Of a stretch of 64,000 nt of DNA, positions 61,801-64,000 are shown piece after piece. Location: the NCBI GenBank assembly GCA_032821775.1, contig JAVLRN010000009.1:1612001-1676000 (forward strand), in the 5' to 3' direction. The DNA comes from Sanguinoderma infundibulare (taxonomy: Eukaryota > Basidiomycota > Agaricomycetes > Polyporales > Polyporaceae). Position numbers and translations under genes: made by a program. The notes below the pieces were generated by a model. It did not search any database and was not told the origin of the DNA. It saw only the letters and a list, made by a program, of their open reading frames with translations. Numbering within the stretch: position 1 is the first letter of the stretch; each line of letters begins with the position of its first letter.

Positions 61801-64000
61801 TCACGCAGATCGCATTACGGGACTACAGACATCATAGCGTTGCTCTGCAATCGGTGCTCAGGAACGCTCGTGCTCTTGATTCTGGACAACTTCTCCTCCC
61901 CCCTACCCCTACCCATACTCAAGGTCCCGATTCCCCTACCAAGTTGCCGCCTTCCGTAACTGTCGACTGCACACTTACCATGCGGTCATTCACATTCACT
62001 GCAGCCGCCGAGCAGCTCATCGTACGCTTCAGGAACGCCGACATCACATACGCATCCTCCATACTGGCCAACTTCCATTCGCAGGAGTTCCATGTCTGGG
62101 ACGTCTCGACCAACCATTCCCTCATGTTCAATCATGCCGTCTTTGAAGCTTGTTCAGCTGCCAATGCAGCGACGCCAAAGCCACACGTCCTCGCTTCGTT
62201 GGCGTTTGCGGATGGAAGGATCAGTGCTGTGCTGCAGCAGGACGTTCATCGCAATGTGGCCGTCCGTGTCCTTGCAGGGCTAGGCAAGATACACCTCGAT
62301 GTGCCTCGTAGCGCTCTACGTCTTTACAGGTTTATCGAGGGTTGGCGCGCTGACTACCTGCCGGGAATCGAGGCAACCGTGCGGGCATTACTAGCGGAAC
62401 TCGGTAGCTCGCCGAAAGCTCCCACTCCCAGCCGATCGTCATCTCAAGCGTCCAACTCCTCCAACCTCCTCACCTTCCAAGCTCAAGCGTCAGTTACTTC
62501 CGTTCTGGCTACGCTCCAGGTCATGCACGGCACGTGGATGTCCTGGGAAGTTCGCGACACAATCGCGTTTCTACTCAATGACAGTCGCCGCAAGGGCGCC
62601 CATCTCCTCGGTCTCCAGATGGGGCCGCATGTCTTCGAGATCTCGCGGTTCCGTAGCGGAGCTGAGACATCACAGAGCTCTGGAATACGGTTGGAGCTCC
62701 CGACAGTGACGCTTCGGGGCAGATACGACGGCAGTAGCCTGCAGGGTCTAGCACTGGTCGAGTTTTTCCACATCACACTCCGGCCCTCTGACTGGGATAC
62801 GCTTCTTTCTGTCCAACAGAAGTCCGGTCAGGACTTCAATGATCTCATTCACATCATTGAGCAGACGCGCCAAAAGAGATCTGCAGCGACATCCCCCCAA
62901 TCTCCCTCCCCTCATCCCACGGACAACGCCGAGAAGAAACCATTCAAGTTCAACGGCTCGTTCAAGATGAAGGGTTTCCGTATCGGCCTGGAAGGCATCA
63001 CTTCGACCTTGTTCCTGGAGTGCGACGATATCAGTGGTGGAGTTGGGAACTTGGGACGCTCTCTGTGGCACGTTAGGCTCTCTGACTTAGGGCTCTCACT
63101 GGCTGCCCAAGGTTCGATCCGCACGCCTTCGCACAGAGATCGCCGGTCGGCATTTGTTCGCGTTGACGTTGAAGTCGGTATGGGAAAGAAGGCGAATAGC
63201 ACCGTGCAACACCTGCAAGTCTCGATCAACAAGATTCACGCTGTCATGCAACCTAGTTCAATCGGTGAATTGGGCGACTTCGTTGACCACCTACAGGTAT
63301 GTTGTTGACGACTGTCGAAATCCATCCTTTCTGACCATACGTAGGCGGAGGTGCTTATACGGAAAGAGCAACGCGCTAGTGAACTCGAGGAATTCAAAGA
63401 GAAGACGAGGAGCCTTATGAAGTCCCTGGACGTAAAAATCGGAGAGCCGAAGGTTGCGTCGGAGAAATCGCTACTCGAACTGTACAACATCTCCGTGGTC
63501 GTCAAGAATGTCGGCGTAGCATTCCCGCTCACGCTTTCTCGAGACCTCCACTTGCCTCGATCAGGGACTCATGACGATAGTGCCGTCCGTGCTTTCCTGT
63601 TCTCGATCAAGACCATCGAATTCGGGACGCAACTGGGGGAGAATGGACAAGCGTCGATGACTGGCTTTTCCTTCCAATTTGTTTCAAAGTATGCAATCGA
63701 TTCAATTGGGGATTCTGCCATAGTATATTCACTGTCTTTCCCCACAGATTCAGGCAAGGATACGCGACGGATTTCTCAGGCGAGAATCATAAGACTAGAA
63801 ACAAGCTCATTTACCCCGAGATGACTGCCCATCTACGCTCAGAACGGGTGGCGGATTCTCGCCGTATACGCATCGGGGCAGAAGTCAGCGGTTTCATCCT
63901 TGATGTCGACTCTAGTATCCCCGATTTCGTTTCCTCCCTTCTAGAGGTGTATCGCCAGGGGAAGGATCGGGTGGAGCGCTTAGCAAGCAGCGCACCTCGT
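55824..64000 (+). CDS. CSF1: CSF1-type bridge-like lipid transfer protein (3' end beyond window)
   Basis: Very large tube-shaped protein that moves phospholipids between membranes at ER contact sites; homolog of yeast Csf1 and animal BLTP1/Tweek. Exons 55824-55980, 56037-56417, 56461-57779, 57844-58117, 58168-58613, 58666-58855, 58906-59235, 59291-59674, 59721-59892, 59944-60071, 60128-60249, 60306-60524, 60585-63296, 63345-63688 and 63748-64000 give 2,477 codons, open at the end. An N-terminal membrane anchor (VVLLVVCVCILLFLIFYLF) is followed by beta-rich segments, including ILVKDLRYHSSNQTF and VTKGAITIGN. The C-terminal part lies outside. Family identity is firm; residues 400-2,477 rest on continuous frame rather than motifs. 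Confidence 0.92.

Overview
The window is nuclear DNA of a filamentous basidiomycete, most probably an Agaricomycete (mushroom or polypore type). Genes are dense and split by many GT-AG introns of about 50-65 nt. Coding sequence is GC-rich. The gene families fit: Zn2Cys6 regulators with the basidiomycete fungal_trans layout, a family of F-box proteins, a HAD-terpene cyclase fusion, Csf1, and a Dsc4-type DUF1746 protein. No start codon, intron or exon below was checked against transcripts; exon joins were worked out by hand from splice sites and reading phase.

Left part (1-19.4 kb): the 3' part of a Zn2Cys6 transcription factor (+, cut by the window start); a spacer without a convincing gene; a tandem pair of F-box genes (-), each copy damaged in a different way; a third F-box-like gene (-); a GLTSCR1-domain protein (-); the APC/C subunit Cdc23/Apc8 (-); Alg14 (+), divergent from CDC23; and U2AF small subunit (-), convergent with ALG14.

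Middle part (19.3-31.2 kb) is gene-poor. It holds one well-formed Zn2Cys6 regulator (-, 21.9-23.4 kb) and a degenerate mitochondrial-carrier-family gene (-, 28.3-29.6 kb). Around them are stretches of short coding-like islands, two weak small spliced ORFs, one degraded-looking gene and a dense GATA-motif cluster.

Right part (31.2-64 kb) is compact: a Fun30/SMARCAD1-type remodeler (+); a HAD-like terpene cyclase with a DxDTT motif (+), convergent with a 14-TM MFS exporter (-); the TRAPP subunit Bet5 (+); a two-TM protein of unknown function (-); Rmt2 arginine methyltransferase (-); a membrane-anchored amidohydrolase in 19 exons including 11- and 12-nt microexons (-); a CANIN-like SMC5/6-associated protein (-); a Dsc4/DUF1746 protein (+); a twin-CX9C NDUFAF8-like protein (-); and the 5' part (2,477 codons) of CSF1, a bridge-like lipid transfer protein that runs off the window (+).

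Most genes are conserved housekeeping genes (cell cycle, splicing, N-glycosylation, trafficking, chromatin, lipid transport). The most distinctive locus is the HAD-terpene cyclase with its neighbouring exporter at 36.0-40.3 kb. It looks like a minimal drimane-type sesquiterpenoid locus.
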